The notes under the pieces are model-generated. The model did no database searches. It had not been told where the DNA came from and saw only the letters and a program-made list of their open reading frames with translations. Below are positions 52,013-61,264 of a DNA stretch of 64,000 nt, in pieces; position 1 is the first letter of the stretch; each line of letters begins with the position of its first letter. The DNA comes from Brachybacterium faecium DSM 4810 (lineage in GTDB: Bacteria > Actinomycetota > Actinomycetes > Actinomycetales > Dermabacteraceae), in contig CP001643.1 in NCBI GenBank assembly GCA_000023405.1, forward strand, positions 434,001 through 498,000. Direction: 5' to 3'. The position numbers were made by a program, and so were the translations under genes.

Positions 52013-52050
52013 ATCGTAAAAGCTTTCACGTGGTTTGTAAATCGGTTCAC
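52013..52050 (-). promoter_or_regulatory. Divergent promoter with two LacI-like operators 21 bp apart
   Basis: GTAAAAGCTTTCAC (52016-52029) and GTAAATCGGTTCAC (52037-52050) have centres 21 bp apart, two helical turns, so two bound dimers would sit on the same face. On the minus strand a -35 TTTACA (52042-52037) and a -10 TACGAT (52018-52013), 17 bases apart, overlap both sites. The plus-strand oxidoreductase starts 86 bp away; a TTGACA at 51996 could serve it. Confidence 0.7.
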
Positions 52051-52135
52051 CCGATCGGGTCGTCGGATCCGGGTCACGAAGCAGTGACATGGAGCGATGC
52101 TGGTCGGATCCCCACTCGAAAGCGGTGCCATCCAC

Positions 52136-53308
52136 ATGAACGACCTCCGAATCGGCGTCATCGGCTTCGGTGCGCGCCACACCCTGGCCGTGCATGCCCA
52201 CCAGCCGGGGGAGGGCTCGGCGGTCACGGTCGTGGCCGATCCTGGTGAGCACGGGAAGGCCAATGCCCGCAAGGCGCTCGGCGAGGACGTCCCGATCGTC
52301 GACAGCGTCGACGAGCTGCTGGCGGAGCACGAGGTCGACGCGGTCATGATCCTGGCCCCCGACTATGCCCACGCCTCGGTCGCGCTGAAGACCCTCGAGG
52401 CCGGGATCCCCACCTTCAGCGAGAAGCCGATGGCGATCAGCGTCGAGGACACTGATGCGATGCTCGCGCTGGCGAAGGAGAAGCGGGCCCGGCTCTACAT
52501 CGGCCACAACATGCGCCACATGCCGGTGGTGCGGCAGATGAAGGCCATCGTGGACTCGGGCCGCATCGGCCGGGTGCGGGCGATCTGGTGCCGCCACTTC
52601 GTCGGCGCCGGCGGCGACTTCTACTTCAAGGACTGGCATGCCGAGCGCGCGAAGTCGACGAGCCTGCTGCTGCAGAAGGGCGCCCACGACATCGACGTGA
52701 TCCACTGGCTGGCCGGCGGTTACACCCGCCGTGTCTCCGGCATCGGCGACCTCGCCGTCTACGGCGACATCACCGATCGTCGCGACAACTCCGACCGTCT
52801 CATGTGGGACTGGTTCGACGCGGACACCTGGCCGCCCACGGCCCAGAAGGAGCTGAACCCGATCATCGACGTCGAGGACATCTCGATGATCCAGATGCGG
52901 CTCGACAACGGCGTGCTCGCCTCCTACCAGCAGTGCCACTTCACGCCCGACTATTTCCGCAACTACACCGTGATCGGTGACGCGGGGCGGATCGAGAACA
53001 TGGGCGATGGCAGCGGAGCGCAGATCCACATCTGGGAGTCCCGCCGTTCCGGGCCCGGCCGCCCCGACGCGGTCGACGTCATCGCGCGCGCCGAGGGCGG
53101 GCACGGGGGAGCGGATCCGAGCCTGGTCGCCGAGTTCCTGAGCTTCGTGCGCCACGGCGGCGTCACCGACGTCTCCGCGATCGCCGCGCGCGAGGCCGTG
53201 GCCACCGGTGTGCTCGGGGCGGAGTCGATCCGCAACGACGGCGTCCCCTACGACGTCCCGGCGGTGCCGGAGGACGTGCGTCGCTACTTCGACGAGGGTC
53301 AGGCCTGA
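52136..53308 (+). CDS. Gfo/Idh/MocA family oxidoreductase
   Basis: 390 aa. The Rossmann start is LRIGVIGFGARHT, the catalytic Lys-Pro motif is FSEKPMA, and the C-terminal domain has KGAHDIDVIHWL with the substrate-site Asp and His. It is divergent from the fourth importer and shares its double-operator control region, so it probably acts on the sugar that importer brings in. Not closely similar to the oxidoreductase at 10972. Confidence 0.9.
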   Translation: MNDLRIGVIGFGARHTLAVHAHQPGEGSAVTVVADPGEHGKANARKALGEDVPIVDSVDELLAEHEVDAVMILAPDYAHASVALKTLEAGIPTFSEKPMAISVEDTDAMLALAKEKRARLYIGHNMRHMPVVRQMKAIVDSGRIGRVRAIWCRHFVGAGGDFYFKDWHAERAKSTSLLLQKGAHDIDVIHWLAGGYTRRVSGIGDLAVYGDITDRRDNSDRLMWDWFDADTWPPTAQKELNPIIDVEDISMIQMRLDNGVLASYQQCHFTPDYFRNYTVIGDAGRIENMGDGSGAQIHIWESRRSGPGRPDAVDVIARAEGGHGGADPSLVAEFLSFVRHGGVTDVSAIAAREAVATGVLGAESIRNDGVPYDVPAVPEDVRRYFDEGQA

Positions 53309-53324
53309 GCCGCCCCCGCAGGGC

Positions 53325-54857
53325 TCAGCGCACCACGGCGTAGGCCGCGAGCGCCTCGTCGACGTCGGCGACGGCCGCCGCTCCGGCGTGCAGCGGGAAC
53401 GCGGCCGCGACGAACCCGTCCGGCCGCACCAGGTAGAGGCGGTCGTCGCGCAGCTGCCCGGCCGGGTCCGGCGGGAAGACGAGGGGCCCGTGGATCCAGT
53501 CGGGCACTGCGGGGCGCGCCGCGTCGGTGCCGTAGCTGTGCAGCTGCCAGTCCATCGCCCGCAGTGCGTCGCGGTTCTCCGCCGTCGGCCGCAGGCGTCG
53601 GCCGACGGCGCGATCGCGCGCCCACCGCGGCGCCGGCTCCCCGGCGTCGACGGGGTGGTAGCGGATCCGGTACTGGCCCAGCAGCCCGCCCGCGTAGGGG
53701 CCGAATCGGGTGGCCAGGAGCCGGGGCGCGAGGAGCGCGAGCACGTGCCGGGCGCGGCGCCGCAGGAGGGCGGTGCCCCGGCCGGTCCGGGCGATGATCC
53801 CGAAGGCGCGGTCCGTGGCGCCGATGAGGGTGAGCGCCACGGGCCGGCGCTCCCGCTCGTAGCGGTCCAGCTCCCTCTCCTCGCGACGTCCCGAGAGGAC
53901 GTCGGCGAGCAGATTCGCCAGATGGTGGGCGTCCTGCAGGCCGGTGTTCATGCCCTGCCCGCCGACGGGGGAGTGCACGTGCGCCGCGTCCCCGGCCAGC
54001 ATCACGGGGCCGGCCCGGAACCGGGACGCGACCCGGTGATGCACCCGGTAGGCCGAGAACCATGCGACGTCCTCATAGCGGATGCCCAGATCCTGCCGCG
54101 CGCCGGCCAGGGCGGTCTCCTGTTCGGGGTGTGTCTCGCCGTGGAGCCAGATCAGTCGCGCATGCCCGCCGGGGCCCAGCGGGAACAGCAGCGCGAAGCG
54201 TTCCCTGCCGAACCGCACCGAGATCGCGTCCTCCGGTGCGCCCTCCACGCCGTGCAGATCCGCGACGCAGAACGTCGCGTCGTCGGTGACGCCCGCGAAG
54301 TCGAGCCCGAGCTGGTGGCGCACGGGCGAGCTCGCACCGTCGGCCCCGAGGAGGAAGCGTGAGCGGATCCGCAGCGGGCCCTCCGGCCCTTCGACGAGGG
54401 CCTCGACCCCGGCCTCTGCCGTGAACGAGACCAGCCGGTGCCCGTGCAGCACCGGCGCGCCGTCCGCCGCGAGCGCCGTGCCGAGCAATGACTCGGTGCG
54501 GCTCTGCTCGAAGATCTGCACGCCGGGGAACGGGGTGAGGCCCTGCTGCTGGGCGAAGAAGTCGGCGCCCACCGGTGACTGCCCGCCGCGGATCTGCAGC
54601 TGCAGCGTGAGCTGCGCGGAGTCGAGCACCGCGTCGGCGAGGCCCAGCTGGTCGAAGATCTCCATGCTGCGGGGCTGCACGACGATGGCCCGCGATTCAC
54701 GGGTGGGCCCCGGCTTGGGGTCGATGACCAGGGCGCGCACGCCGCGGCGGGCGAGCACGAGCCCGGCCATCAGGCCGGTGGGACCGGCGCCCGCCACGAG
54801 GACATCGGTGGTGAGGACATCGGTGGCGGGCAGGTCGGGAGCGGCAGAGCGGGGCAC
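53325..54857 (-). CDS. FAD-dependent monooxygenase (PheA/TfdB aromatic hydroxylase family)
   Basis: 510 aa. The FAD-binding motif is VAGAGPTGLMAG (about 21-32), the second motif VLHGHRL lies mid-chain, and the third is AGDAAHVHSPVGGQGMNTGL. The C-terminal 100 residues form the thioredoxin-like domain of this group. Members hydroxylate phenols, polyketides or rifamycins using NAD(P)H and O2; the substrate is not evident. It is 16 bp from the converging oxidoreductase. GAGGAGACC precedes the ATG. Confidence 0.88.
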   Translation of the reverse strand: MPRSAAPDLPATDVLTTDVLVAGAGPTGLMAGLVLARRGVRALVIDPKPGPTRESRAIVVQPRSMEIFDQLGLADAVLDSAQLTLQLQIRGGQSPVGADFFAQQQGLTPFPGVQIFEQSRTESLLGTALAADGAPVLHGHRLVSFTAEAGVEALVEGPEGPLRIRSRFLLGADGASSPVRHQLGLDFAGVTDDATFCVADLHGVEGAPEDAISVRFGRERFALLFPLGPGGHARLIWLHGETHPEQETALAGARQDLGIRYEDVAWFSAYRVHHRVASRFRAGPVMLAGDAAHVHSPVGGQGMNTGLQDAHHLANLLADVLSGRREERELDRYERERRPVALTLIGATDRAFGIIARTGRGTALLRRRARHVLALLAPRLLATRFGPYAGGLLGQYRIRYHPVDAGEPAPRWARDRAVGRRLRPTAENRDALRAMDWQLHSYGTDAARPAVPDWIHGPLVFPPDPAGQLRDDRLYLVRPDGFVAAAFPLHAGAAAVADVDEALAAYAVVR

Positions 54858-54989
54858 GGGGTCTCCTCTCGACGCGGCAGAGCGTCGTCGAGACCCACGG
54901 TAGACCCGCGGGGTGGGGGCGACCCCGCGCCCCGCATGCTGTGCACGGCGGTGCCTGCCGTGTGACGGCTCAGGCCGTCACGACGGTGG

Positions 54990-55262
54990 TCACGCCGTGG
55001 TGGGGCTGCCGGTGACGGTGCGGTCCGCGTATCGGCGACGGAAGCGCTCGATGCGTCCGGCCGTGTCGATCGCTCCCGCGCGACCCGTCCAGAACGGATG
55101 CGAGGCAGAGGAGACCTCCACGTCGATCACTGGATAGTCGCGGCCGTCCTCCCAGATCACGGTCTGCTCCGAAGAGCGGGTCGAGTTCGTGAGGAAGGCG
55201 GTCCCGGCGCTGCGGTCGCGGAAGACGACGGGGCGGTAGTCGGGGTGGATGTTCTTCTGCAT
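54990..55262 (-). CDS. rpmE2: Ribosomal protein bL31, type B
   Basis: 90 aa. It has the type B signatures: [34 protein letters not shown] and [13 protein letters not shown] followed by [13 protein letters not shown]. The zinc-ligand cysteines of type A L31 are absent (there is no Cys). Such zinc-free copies usually replace the zinc form under zinc limitation and are repressed by Zur. GGAGGAG precedes the ATG. It lies 76 bp after a second bL31B-like gene. Confidence 0.95.
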   Translation of the reverse strand: MQKNIHPDYRPVVFRDRSAGTAFLTNSTRSSEQTVIWEDGRDYPVIDVEVSSASHPFWTGRAGAIDTAGRIERFRRRYADRTVTGSPTTA

Positions 55263-55338
55263 GAGGCTCTCCTCCATTGATGACTGAATGTTCAACAACG
55301 GGGGAGGCTCAGATATTCCCGCCCGTGGCGTCCCGCTC

Positions 55339-55581
55339 TCAGGCCGCGAGGCCCGCCAGCTCGGGGTGACGATCGGCGGCGTCCCCCCTCGCCTTCGCCA
55401 GGTGCGCCGCGGAGGACAGATCCACCTCGATGACGGGGTAGATGTTGCCGTCCTCCCAGGTGGTGGTGTGCTCCGACGTGCGGGTGGAGCGGGTGAGGAA
55501 GCGCAGTCCGGCGCTCTGGTCGCGGAAGACGACCAGATGCGGCTGCTGTCGGTGCGTGGTGTTCGAATCGTTGTACTGCAT
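55339..55581 (-). CDS. Second bL31 type B-like protein, C-terminal motif missing
   Basis: 80 aa. Residues 15-60 match the neighbouring bL31B closely ([39 protein letters not shown]). After that the protein diverges: the SHPFWTG and DTAGRVxRF segments that complete bL31 are gone, replaced by [17 protein letters not shown]. It has no cysteines. Its ribosome site GAAGGAGA and intact frame suggest that it is expressed. A role in the ribosome is possible but may be changed. Confidence 0.85.
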   Translation of the reverse strand: MQYNDSNTTHRQQPHLVVFRDQSAGLRFLTRSTRTSEHTTTWEDGNIYPVIEVDLSSAAHLAKARGDAADRHPELAGLAA

Positions 55582-55595
55582 GGTTCTCCTTCGAT

Positions 55596-55612
55596 GTCGG
55601 CGCAGGGCCGAC
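55596..55612 (-). promoter_or_regulatory. Small hairpin before the bL31-like gene
   Basis: GTCGGC and GCCGAC form a perfect 6-bp stem with a 5-base loop, 15 bases upstream of the ATG and next to the AAGGAG site. It could affect ribosome access. The 383-bp gap 55582-55964 holds this, another hairpin (GATCGA/TCGATC at 55692-55708) and two copies of CGCTGGGGCGGGGC; I see no gene and no clear Zur site. Confidence 0.45.
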
Positions 55613-55964
55613 GTGATGTCTGGGTCCGGCAGGGCCGGAGGGCGCGATGTGCGCCTGTGGCGGAAGTCCGCTGGGGCGGGGCCACGGTGCGGATCGATGG
55701 GGTCGATCCTCGCGGCCGCGCCTCGCTGGGGCGGGGCGGCCGCGGGTGCATGCCGGCTGCGGGGTCCTGCCTTCCTGGCAGGTCGCGGCGCGGCGCACTC
55801 GGGGTGCGAGCATCGCTGGGGCGACGTCTCGGGGCGCGGGCTGTGCGCTGCTGCTCGGCCGTCATGGCCGGGCAGGGAGTCGTGGCGACCGCCCCGAACG
55901 GTGGGGCGCGGTCTTGCCCGCGATCTGCCGACGCTACACGAGTCCAACCCGGGAGTCCAGGGTT

Positions 55965-56954
55965 TTATTCCCGCACTTCTCCGCGGCTCTCTGGCGCCGG
56001 GCCCGCCCCGGTCGCGGGTGCGGCCCGCCGCACGAAGCGGCGATGGGCGGCGACGATCAGCCACAGCAGCGCGCCGACGCTGATCATGCCGATCAGCAGG
56101 TGCAGCGCGCCGCTCGCGGTCGCATCCCAGGCGGTGTGGAGGATGATCGCGCCGGCGTAGGCGGCCACGAGCGCGATCACGCCCCGCACCTTGTGGGAGG
56201 TCTCCACGAGATACCACAGGGCCGCGCAGGTCGCCCCGGTCCAGGCCACGTGCCCGGCGGGCACGAGGATGCCGCGCAGGATCAGCGTGGCATCCAGTGC
56301 GCCGAGCCCGCCGTTGCGCGCGAGCAGGGCGGCGAAGCCGTAGCCCATCGTCTCGAGCACCGCGAAGCCGGTGCCCGCCGCGATGCCGATGACGATCCCG
56401 CCGCCGCGGGTGACGCGGTGGGCGAGGGCCAGCACCAGCAGCGGCACCACGAGCTTCGCGCTCTCCTCGATGATGCCGACCAGCAGGATCGAGGCCCGGC
56501 CGAACAGCAGGCCCGCGATGCTCTCCTCGAGGCCTGCGGCGCAGATCGTGAACAGTCCGCCGAGCGCCGCGGTGACCAGCACGATCCGGGTGGGCACGAG
56601 CGGTCCGATGCGGCTGGACTGCGCGAGCAGCAGCACCGTCAGCGGGATCGCCGCGGCGCCCACGAGCAGCACGGTGGGCACCATCATCGGGTTGCCGGTC
56701 AGGAGCATGAGCACGAAGGTCGCCACGTAGGCGAGCACGCCGAGGACGAGGGCGAGCAGCCAGGCGAAGCGCAGGTGCCAGGGGTAGGGCGCGTCATCGC
56801 GCGGGGCCTGGGCGTTCGCCTGGGTCTGCGCCTGCGCCTTCGCTGGCGCGGGTGCTGGCGGTGACGCCGTGTGCGTCGGTTTCGGGGCGGAGTCGGGTGC
56901 TCGAGGCGGCGCAGGGGCCGGCTGCTGGGCTGCTGAGAAGTGCTGTGAGGCCAT
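55965..56954 (-). CDS. PrsW-family intramembrane metalloprotease-like protein
   Basis: 329 aa. A Pro/Ala/Gln-rich 55-residue head precedes about eight membrane spans. The CPBP/PrsW-type motifs are present: [12 protein letters not shown] (paired glutamates), [10 protein letters not shown], then [13 protein letters not shown] and ILHTAWDA with the histidines. PrsW in Bacillus cleaves an anti-sigma factor; here no sigma or anti-sigma gene is close. The ATG has a GGAGTGGG-type site. Confidence 0.85.
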   Translation of the reverse strand: MASQHFSAAQQPAPAPPRAPDSAPKPTHTASPPAPAPAKAQAQTQANAQAPRDDAPYPWHLRFAWLLALVLGVLAYVATFVLMLLTGNPMMVPTVLLVGAAAIPLTVLLLAQSSRIGPLVPTRIVLVTAALGGLFTICAAGLEESIAGLLFGRASILLVGIIEESAKLVVPLLVLALAHRVTRGGGIVIGIAAGTGFAVLETMGYGFAALLARNGGLGALDATLILRGILVPAGHVAWTGATCAALWYLVETSHKVRGVIALVAAYAGAIILHTAWDATASGALHLLIGMISVGALLWLIVAAHRRFVRRAAPATGAGPAPESRGEVRE

Positions 56955-57110
56955 CGCCCACTCCTTCGTGCGGAGGTGGGCGGGTCGCGCCCACCCGAGG
57001 TGGGGCGTCGTCGTCGCGGCGGCGTCGGTTCCAGTATGCGCCCGGGAGGGGCGGTTGCGCAGGGTCGCGACTGGGCAGCGGGTCGACGGGCGCCCCGCCG
57101 GCGGAGGGCG

Positions 57111-57671
57111 TCAGTCGTCGTCGCGATGCCCGCGGCGGGCCGCTCGGTCCACGACCATGAGGATGTCGACCGGGCCGCCCTCGGCGCCGAAGGCGTGGGG
57201 GACCAGGGTGTCGAACTCCGCGCACTGGTTCGTCTGCACGCGGTGGCGGCGATCCCCGAGCAGCAGGGTGAGCGTGCCGGAGAGGACCACGAGCCACTCG
57301 AGGCCCGGATGGGCGCGCATCCGCGAGGGATCCGGGGGCGGCCCTGTGACGCGGCGCCGCAGGATCACCGAGTCGGGACTGTGGCGCACCCGCCAGCGCA
57401 GCGAATCCGGCCCGTGGTCCACCTCCGCGTTGGAGACCACCCGCTCCTCCTGCTCCTCGACCAGCTCGTCCAGCCCGGTGTCCAGGGCGCGGGCGAGGTT
57501 GACCAGCTGATCGAGCGCCAGGCGGCGCTGCCCGTTCTCGATCCGGGACAGCGTGGACTGGCTGAGGTGGGCGCGGGCGGCGAGCTCGGCGAGGGAGAGG
57601 CCCTGCGCGAGACGCAGCGCACGCAGGCGTTGCCGGACGAGGCCCTCGACCCCGGAGGTGTCTTGCGTCAT
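57111..57671 (-). CDS. XRE-family regulator with cupin domain
   Basis: 186 aa. An XRE helix-turn-helix is at about 12-66 (LSLAELAARAHLSQSTLSRI), and a cupin barrel at about 115-180 (HPGLEWLVVLSGTLTLLLGD). Regulators of this type sense small metabolites and often control the adjoining redox enzyme. It is divergent from the FAD oxidoreductase, 69 bp apart, which is the probable target. The ATG at 57671 is preferred to a TTG at 57698. Confidence 0.9.
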   Translation of the reverse strand: MTQDTSGVEGLVRQRLRALRLAQGLSLAELAARAHLSQSTLSRIENGQRRLALDQLVNLARALDTGLDELVEEQEERVVSNAEVDHGPDSLRWRVRHSPDSVILRRRVTGPPPDPSRMRAHPGLEWLVVLSGTLTLLLGDRRHRVQTNQCAEFDTLVPHAFGAEGGPVDILMVVDRAARRGHRDDD

Positions 57672-57740
57672 GAGCAAGAGGCTATGCGAGGAAGGCAACC
57701 CGGGTCCAGGATCGCAGCATCACCTCCGAAAGGAACCGCC

Positions 57741-58826
57741 ATGACTCCCTCCTCCGCTGTCTCGTCCACTGTCTTCTCCGCGTCGTCCACGTCCGCTCCC
57801 GCCACCTCGTCGGCGGCGTCATCGTCGGCCGTCGAGCACGGCGACCAGCTGCCGGAGGGCCTGGTCGACCTCGCCGTCATCGGCGGCGGCGCTGCCGGCC
57901 TCAGCAGCGCGCTCATGCTGGCCCGCTCCCGGCGCAGCGTCGTCGTGCTCGACGCCGGCGCCCCGCGCAACGCCCCGGCCGAGGGCATCCACGCGCTGCT
58001 CGGCAATGAGGGCACCCCGCCCGCCCAGTACCTCGAGCGCGGGCGCGCCGAGGTGCGCCAGTACGGCGGGCTCGTCGTGCCCGCCGAGGTCGTCGCCGCC
58101 CGCGGCGCCGCCCCCGCGGCCGACGGCGACCTGCGCTTCGAGATCGTCCTGGCCGACGGGCGCCGGCTCACCTCCCGCCGCCTCGTGGTCGCGGTGGGGA
58201 TCCGTGACGAGCTGCCGGAGATCCCCGGGCTGGCGGCGCACTGGGGTCGCGGGCTCGTGCACTGCCCGTTCTGCCACGGCTGGGAGGTGCGCGACCAGGC
58301 GATCGGCGTGATCGCGACCCGGCCGGCCTCCTTCCACCAGGCGCTCATGTTCCGCGCCGTCACCGAGGACCTCACGATGTTCACCCAGGGGCTCGAGGTG
58401 GACGCGGAGACGCGTGAGCGCTGCGAGGCGCTCGGCATCACGATCCTGAAAGCCCCCATCGAGGAGATCGTCGCCGGCCCCGACGGCGGCGTCGCCGGAG
58501 TGCGGCTGGCGGGCGGCGAGCTCGTGCCCCGCACGGTGCTCGCCGCCGCGACCGTGATGACCCCGCGTCTCGACGGGCTCGACGAGCTCGGGCTCACGCT
58601 CGAGGAGATCCCCGCCGGGATGGGGCAGAAGATCACCACCGCGATGGCCGGGAGCACCGACGTGCCCGGCGTGTGGGCCGTCGGCAACTCCGCGGACCCG
58701 AGCGCGCAGGTCGGCGCCGCGGCCGCGGGCGGTGCGCTCGCCGGCGGCCACATCCACGGCACGCTCCTCATGGTCGATGCCGAGGCGGCCGTCGCCACCC
58801 ATCGCGCCGCTCCCCGGGTCGCCTGA
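57741..58826 (+). CDS. Thioredoxin reductase-like FAD oxidoreductase
   Basis: 361 aa. A 40-residue Ser/Ala/Thr-rich head precedes LAVIGGGAAGLSSAL (FAD motif, about 45-59). The redox pair is C175/C178 in HCPFCHGWEV, as in bacterial thioredoxin reductase-like proteins, although the usual CAxC is CPFC. The NAD(P) motif is altered (GVIATRPASFH instead of GxGxxA), so the electron donor is uncertain. TDVPGVWAVGNSADP is the C-terminal FAD site. AAGGAA precedes the ATG. Confidence 0.88.
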   Translation: MTPSSAVSSTVFSASSTSAPATSSAASSSAVEHGDQLPEGLVDLAVIGGGAAGLSSALMLARSRRSVVVLDAGAPRNAPAEGIHALLGNEGTPPAQYLERGRAEVRQYGGLVVPAEVVAARGAAPAADGDLRFEIVLADGRRLTSRRLVVAVGIRDELPEIPGLAAHWGRGLVHCPFCHGWEVRDQAIGVIATRPASFHQALMFRAVTEDLTMFTQGLEVDAETRERCEALGITILKAPIEEIVAGPDGGVAGVRLAGGELVPRTVLAAATVMTPRLDGLDELGLTLEEIPAGMGQKITTAMAGSTDVPGVWAVGNSADPSAQVGAAAAGGALAGGHIHGTLLMVDAEAAVATHRAAPRVA

Positions 58827-58832
58827 GGGCGC

Positions 58833-60041
58833 TCACCGTGCCCGGCGCAGGCCCCGCTCCTGCAGGACCAGCAGCCCCAGCGGCACCAGCACGAGCGCCG
58901 CACCGATGCTGCCCACCAGGAGCGGGCCCTGCACCCCCAGCCCGCTGCCCAGCGCCGCCCCGGCCAGCCCTGTTCCGAGCGCCGTGCCGAGGTTGAAGAT
59001 CGCGGTGGGCATGGAGGTGGCCAGCGTCGAGGCCTCGCCCCCGTACCGGTTCGCGAGCCCCACCAGCACCGGATTCGCGGAGAGGCCCACCAGCCCCAGC
59101 AGCACGAACAGCACCAGCACGAGCGCCGGCTGCGAGGGGGTCAGCAGCAGCGCCAGGCAGACCATGAACGTCGCCGACGCCGTGATCACGGGGGTCGCGA
59201 ACGGCCGCGCATCGCCCAACCGGCCGCCCAGCAGCGAGCCGGCCAAGGCCGCCAGCCCAAAGCCCATCAGCGCGAACGGCACCCACAGCTCGGGCACCCC
59301 GGCCCCCTCGGTGAGCAGCGGCGAGATGAAGCTGTAGATCGACAGCGTCCCGCCGGTGACCATGGCGCAGGTGGCCAGCACCAGCCACAGCGCCCCCGAG
59401 CGCAGGGAGGCCAGCTCGGCCCGCACCGACGGGATCACCGTGCTCCCTCCCGTGGCCGGCACCTTCCGCGCCACGGCCACCGCGAGCACGGCGGCGAGCA
59501 CGGTGAGCAGCCAGAACGTGCCGCGCCAGCCGATCACCTGGCCCACGAACGCCCCGAGCGGCACCCCGAGCACGTTCGCGAGCATCCCGCCGCCCATCAC
59601 GATCCCCAGCACCCGGGTGCGGGTGCGGTGCTCGGCGGCCCGCACCGCGGCCACCGAGGCCACGGCCCAGAACGCGCCGGTGGCGACGGCGGTGATGAAG
59701 CGGGTGCCCAACAGCACGGCGAAGCTGTCGGTGAGCGCCCCGACCGCGTGACCGGCCGCGAACACCGCGAGCGCCGCGGTGAGGGTGACGCGATGGGGCA
59801 GGCGCAGCGTGGCCAGCGCCATCGTCGGCGCCCCGAGGATCATCCCGATCGCGAAGATCGTGATCGTCAGCCCCGCCTGCGCGATCGACACCGAGAAATC
59901 GGCGGCGACCGAGGTGAGCAGACCGGCGATGACGAACTCGGTGGTGCCCATGAGGAAGGTCCCGGCGGTGAGCACGAACGTCGCCGGGGGCAGCGCCGCC
60001 GGCGCCGCCCCGGGCGGGGAGGAGGGCAGGGTCGAGGTCAC
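58833..60041 (-). CDS. MFS transporter, drug:H+ antiporter 1 style (AraJ/YdhP-like)
   Basis: 402 aa, twelve spans. Motifs typical of this MFS subgroup are GTTEFVIAGLL in span 1, the R-D-type loop at GAPTMALATLRLPHR, and GFWAVASVAAVRA-like sequence (GAFWAVASVAAVRAA). These are proton-coupled exporters of sugars or drugs. The GTG at 60041 follows AAGGA. It converges on the FAD oxidoreductase, with only 6 bp between stops, and follows the alcohol dehydrogenase gene on the same strand (40 bp). Confidence 0.9.
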   Translation of the reverse strand: MTSTLPSSPPGAAPAALPPATFVLTAGTFLMGTTEFVIAGLLTSVAADFSVSIAQAGLTITIFAIGMILGAPTMALATLRLPHRVTLTAALAVFAAGHAVGALTDSFAVLLGTRFITAVATGAFWAVASVAAVRAAEHRTRTRVLGIVMGGGMLANVLGVPLGAFVGQVIGWRGTFWLLTVLAAVLAVAVARKVPATGGSTVIPSVRAELASLRSGALWLVLATCAMVTGGTLSIYSFISPLLTEGAGVPELWVPFALMGFGLAALAGSLLGGRLGDARPFATPVITASATFMVCLALLLTPSQPALVLVLFVLLGLVGLSANPVLVGLANRYGGEASTLATSMPTAIFNLGTALGTGLAGAALGSGLGVQGPLLVGSIGAALVLVPLGLLVLQERGLRRAR

Positions 60042-60081
60042 GGGGTCCTTCGGGCGTAGGGACGAGGGGAGGGAGGGCAGG

Positions 60082-61104
60082 TCAGAGGGTGAGCAGCACC
60101 TTGGTGGCACGGCGCTCGTCCATCGCCCGGTAGCCCTCGGCGGCCTCCGCCAGCGGCAGGGTGAGGTCGAAGACCGTCCCGGGGTCGATCTCGCACCGCC
60201 AGATCAGGTCGATCAGCTCGGGCAGGTAGCGGCGCACCGGGGCGGGCCCGCCGTGGAGGTGCACGGCGGAGAAGAACAGCTCGTCCCCGGGGATCTCGAC
60301 ATCGTGCGAGACGCCCACGAAGCCCACCGCCCCGCCGGGACGGGTGGCGCGGATCGCCTGCATCATCGCCTCCTGGGTGCCGACGGCCTCGATCGTCGAG
60401 TGCGCCCCGAGCCCGCCGGTGAGCTCCCGGAGGCGGGCCACGCCCTCGTCACCGCGTTCGGTGATGACGTCGGTCGCACCATACTCGCGGGCGAGGGCCT
60501 GCCGGTCGGGGTGGCGGCTGAAGATGATGATCCGCTCGGCGCCCCTCCGACGGGCGGCGAGCACGCCCATCAGCCCTGCCGCGCCGTCACCGACCACGGC
60601 GACGATCCTGCCGGGGCCGGACTGGGCGGCGTCGGCCGCGAACCAGCCGGTGCCGAGCACGTCGGAGGCGGCCAGCAGCGAGGGGATGAGCTCCGGGGAG
60701 GGTATGCTCGGGGTCTTCACCAGGGTGCCGTCGGCGAAGGGGATGCGGGCCTTCTCCGCCTGGGTGCCGATCTCGCCGTCGACGAACACGGCGTGCACGC
60801 AGCGCGAGGGGTGGCCCGCGCGGCAGATCTCGCACCGCCCGCACGAGATCACGAAGGAGCCCACCACGAAGTCACCCACCTCGAGGGTGCGCACCTCCTC
60901 GCCGATCTCCTCGACCACACCCACGTACTCGTGGCCCATGTGCTGGTGGTCGGGCTCGTCGGCGCCGCGATACGGCCACAGATCGGAGCCGCAGATGCAG
61001 GTGGCGGCGAGGCGGATCACGGCGTCCGTCGGCTCGAGGATCCGCGGGTCCTCCCGCTCCTCGACGCGGATGTCGCCGGGGGCGAGCATGATGACTGCGC
61101 GCAT
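60082..61104 (-). CDS. Zinc-dependent alcohol dehydrogenase family protein
   Basis: 340 aa MDR-superfamily enzyme. The catalytic zinc site is CGSDLW with GHEYVG; the structural zinc cysteines are in CGRCEICRAGHPSRC. The NAD(P) site is VVGDGAAGLMGVLAA, with GDG in place of the usual G-x-G. The ATG at 61104 has GAAGGAG upstream. It is divergent from the XRE regulator at 61265, which probably controls it and the MFS gene. Confidence 0.92.
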   Translation of the reverse strand: MRAVIMLAPGDIRVEEREDPRILEPTDAVIRLAATCICGSDLWPYRGADEPDHQHMGHEYVGVVEEIGEEVRTLEVGDFVVGSFVISCGRCEICRAGHPSRCVHAVFVDGEIGTQAEKARIPFADGTLVKTPSIPSPELIPSLLAASDVLGTGWFAADAAQSGPGRIVAVVGDGAAGLMGVLAARRRGAERIIIFSRHPDRQALAREYGATDVITERGDEGVARLRELTGGLGAHSTIEAVGTQEAMMQAIRATRPGGAVGFVGVSHDVEIPGDELFFSAVHLHGGPAPVRRYLPELIDLIWRCEIDPGTVFDLTLPLAEAAEGYRAMDERRATKVLLTL

Positions 61105-61264
61105 GAAGATGCTCCTTCGATCGGGGCCCCGGGCACGGGGCCGTGCGGGGACCCCTCCAGGGGACCGCGCCGCGCGGCCGCGGAGAAGAGCCTGAGAAGG
61201 GGTGTACTGACAGGGACCCTCTGGGCCCGCAGCGCCGGGACCGGGCAGGCCTAAGGTGGCCGCA

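Noticed and set aside
55263..55338. Zur box between the two bL31 genes (TTGAACATTCAGTCATCAA region)
   Set aside because: The dyad is weak when aligned on its centre and does not match a Zur consensus well enough to call.
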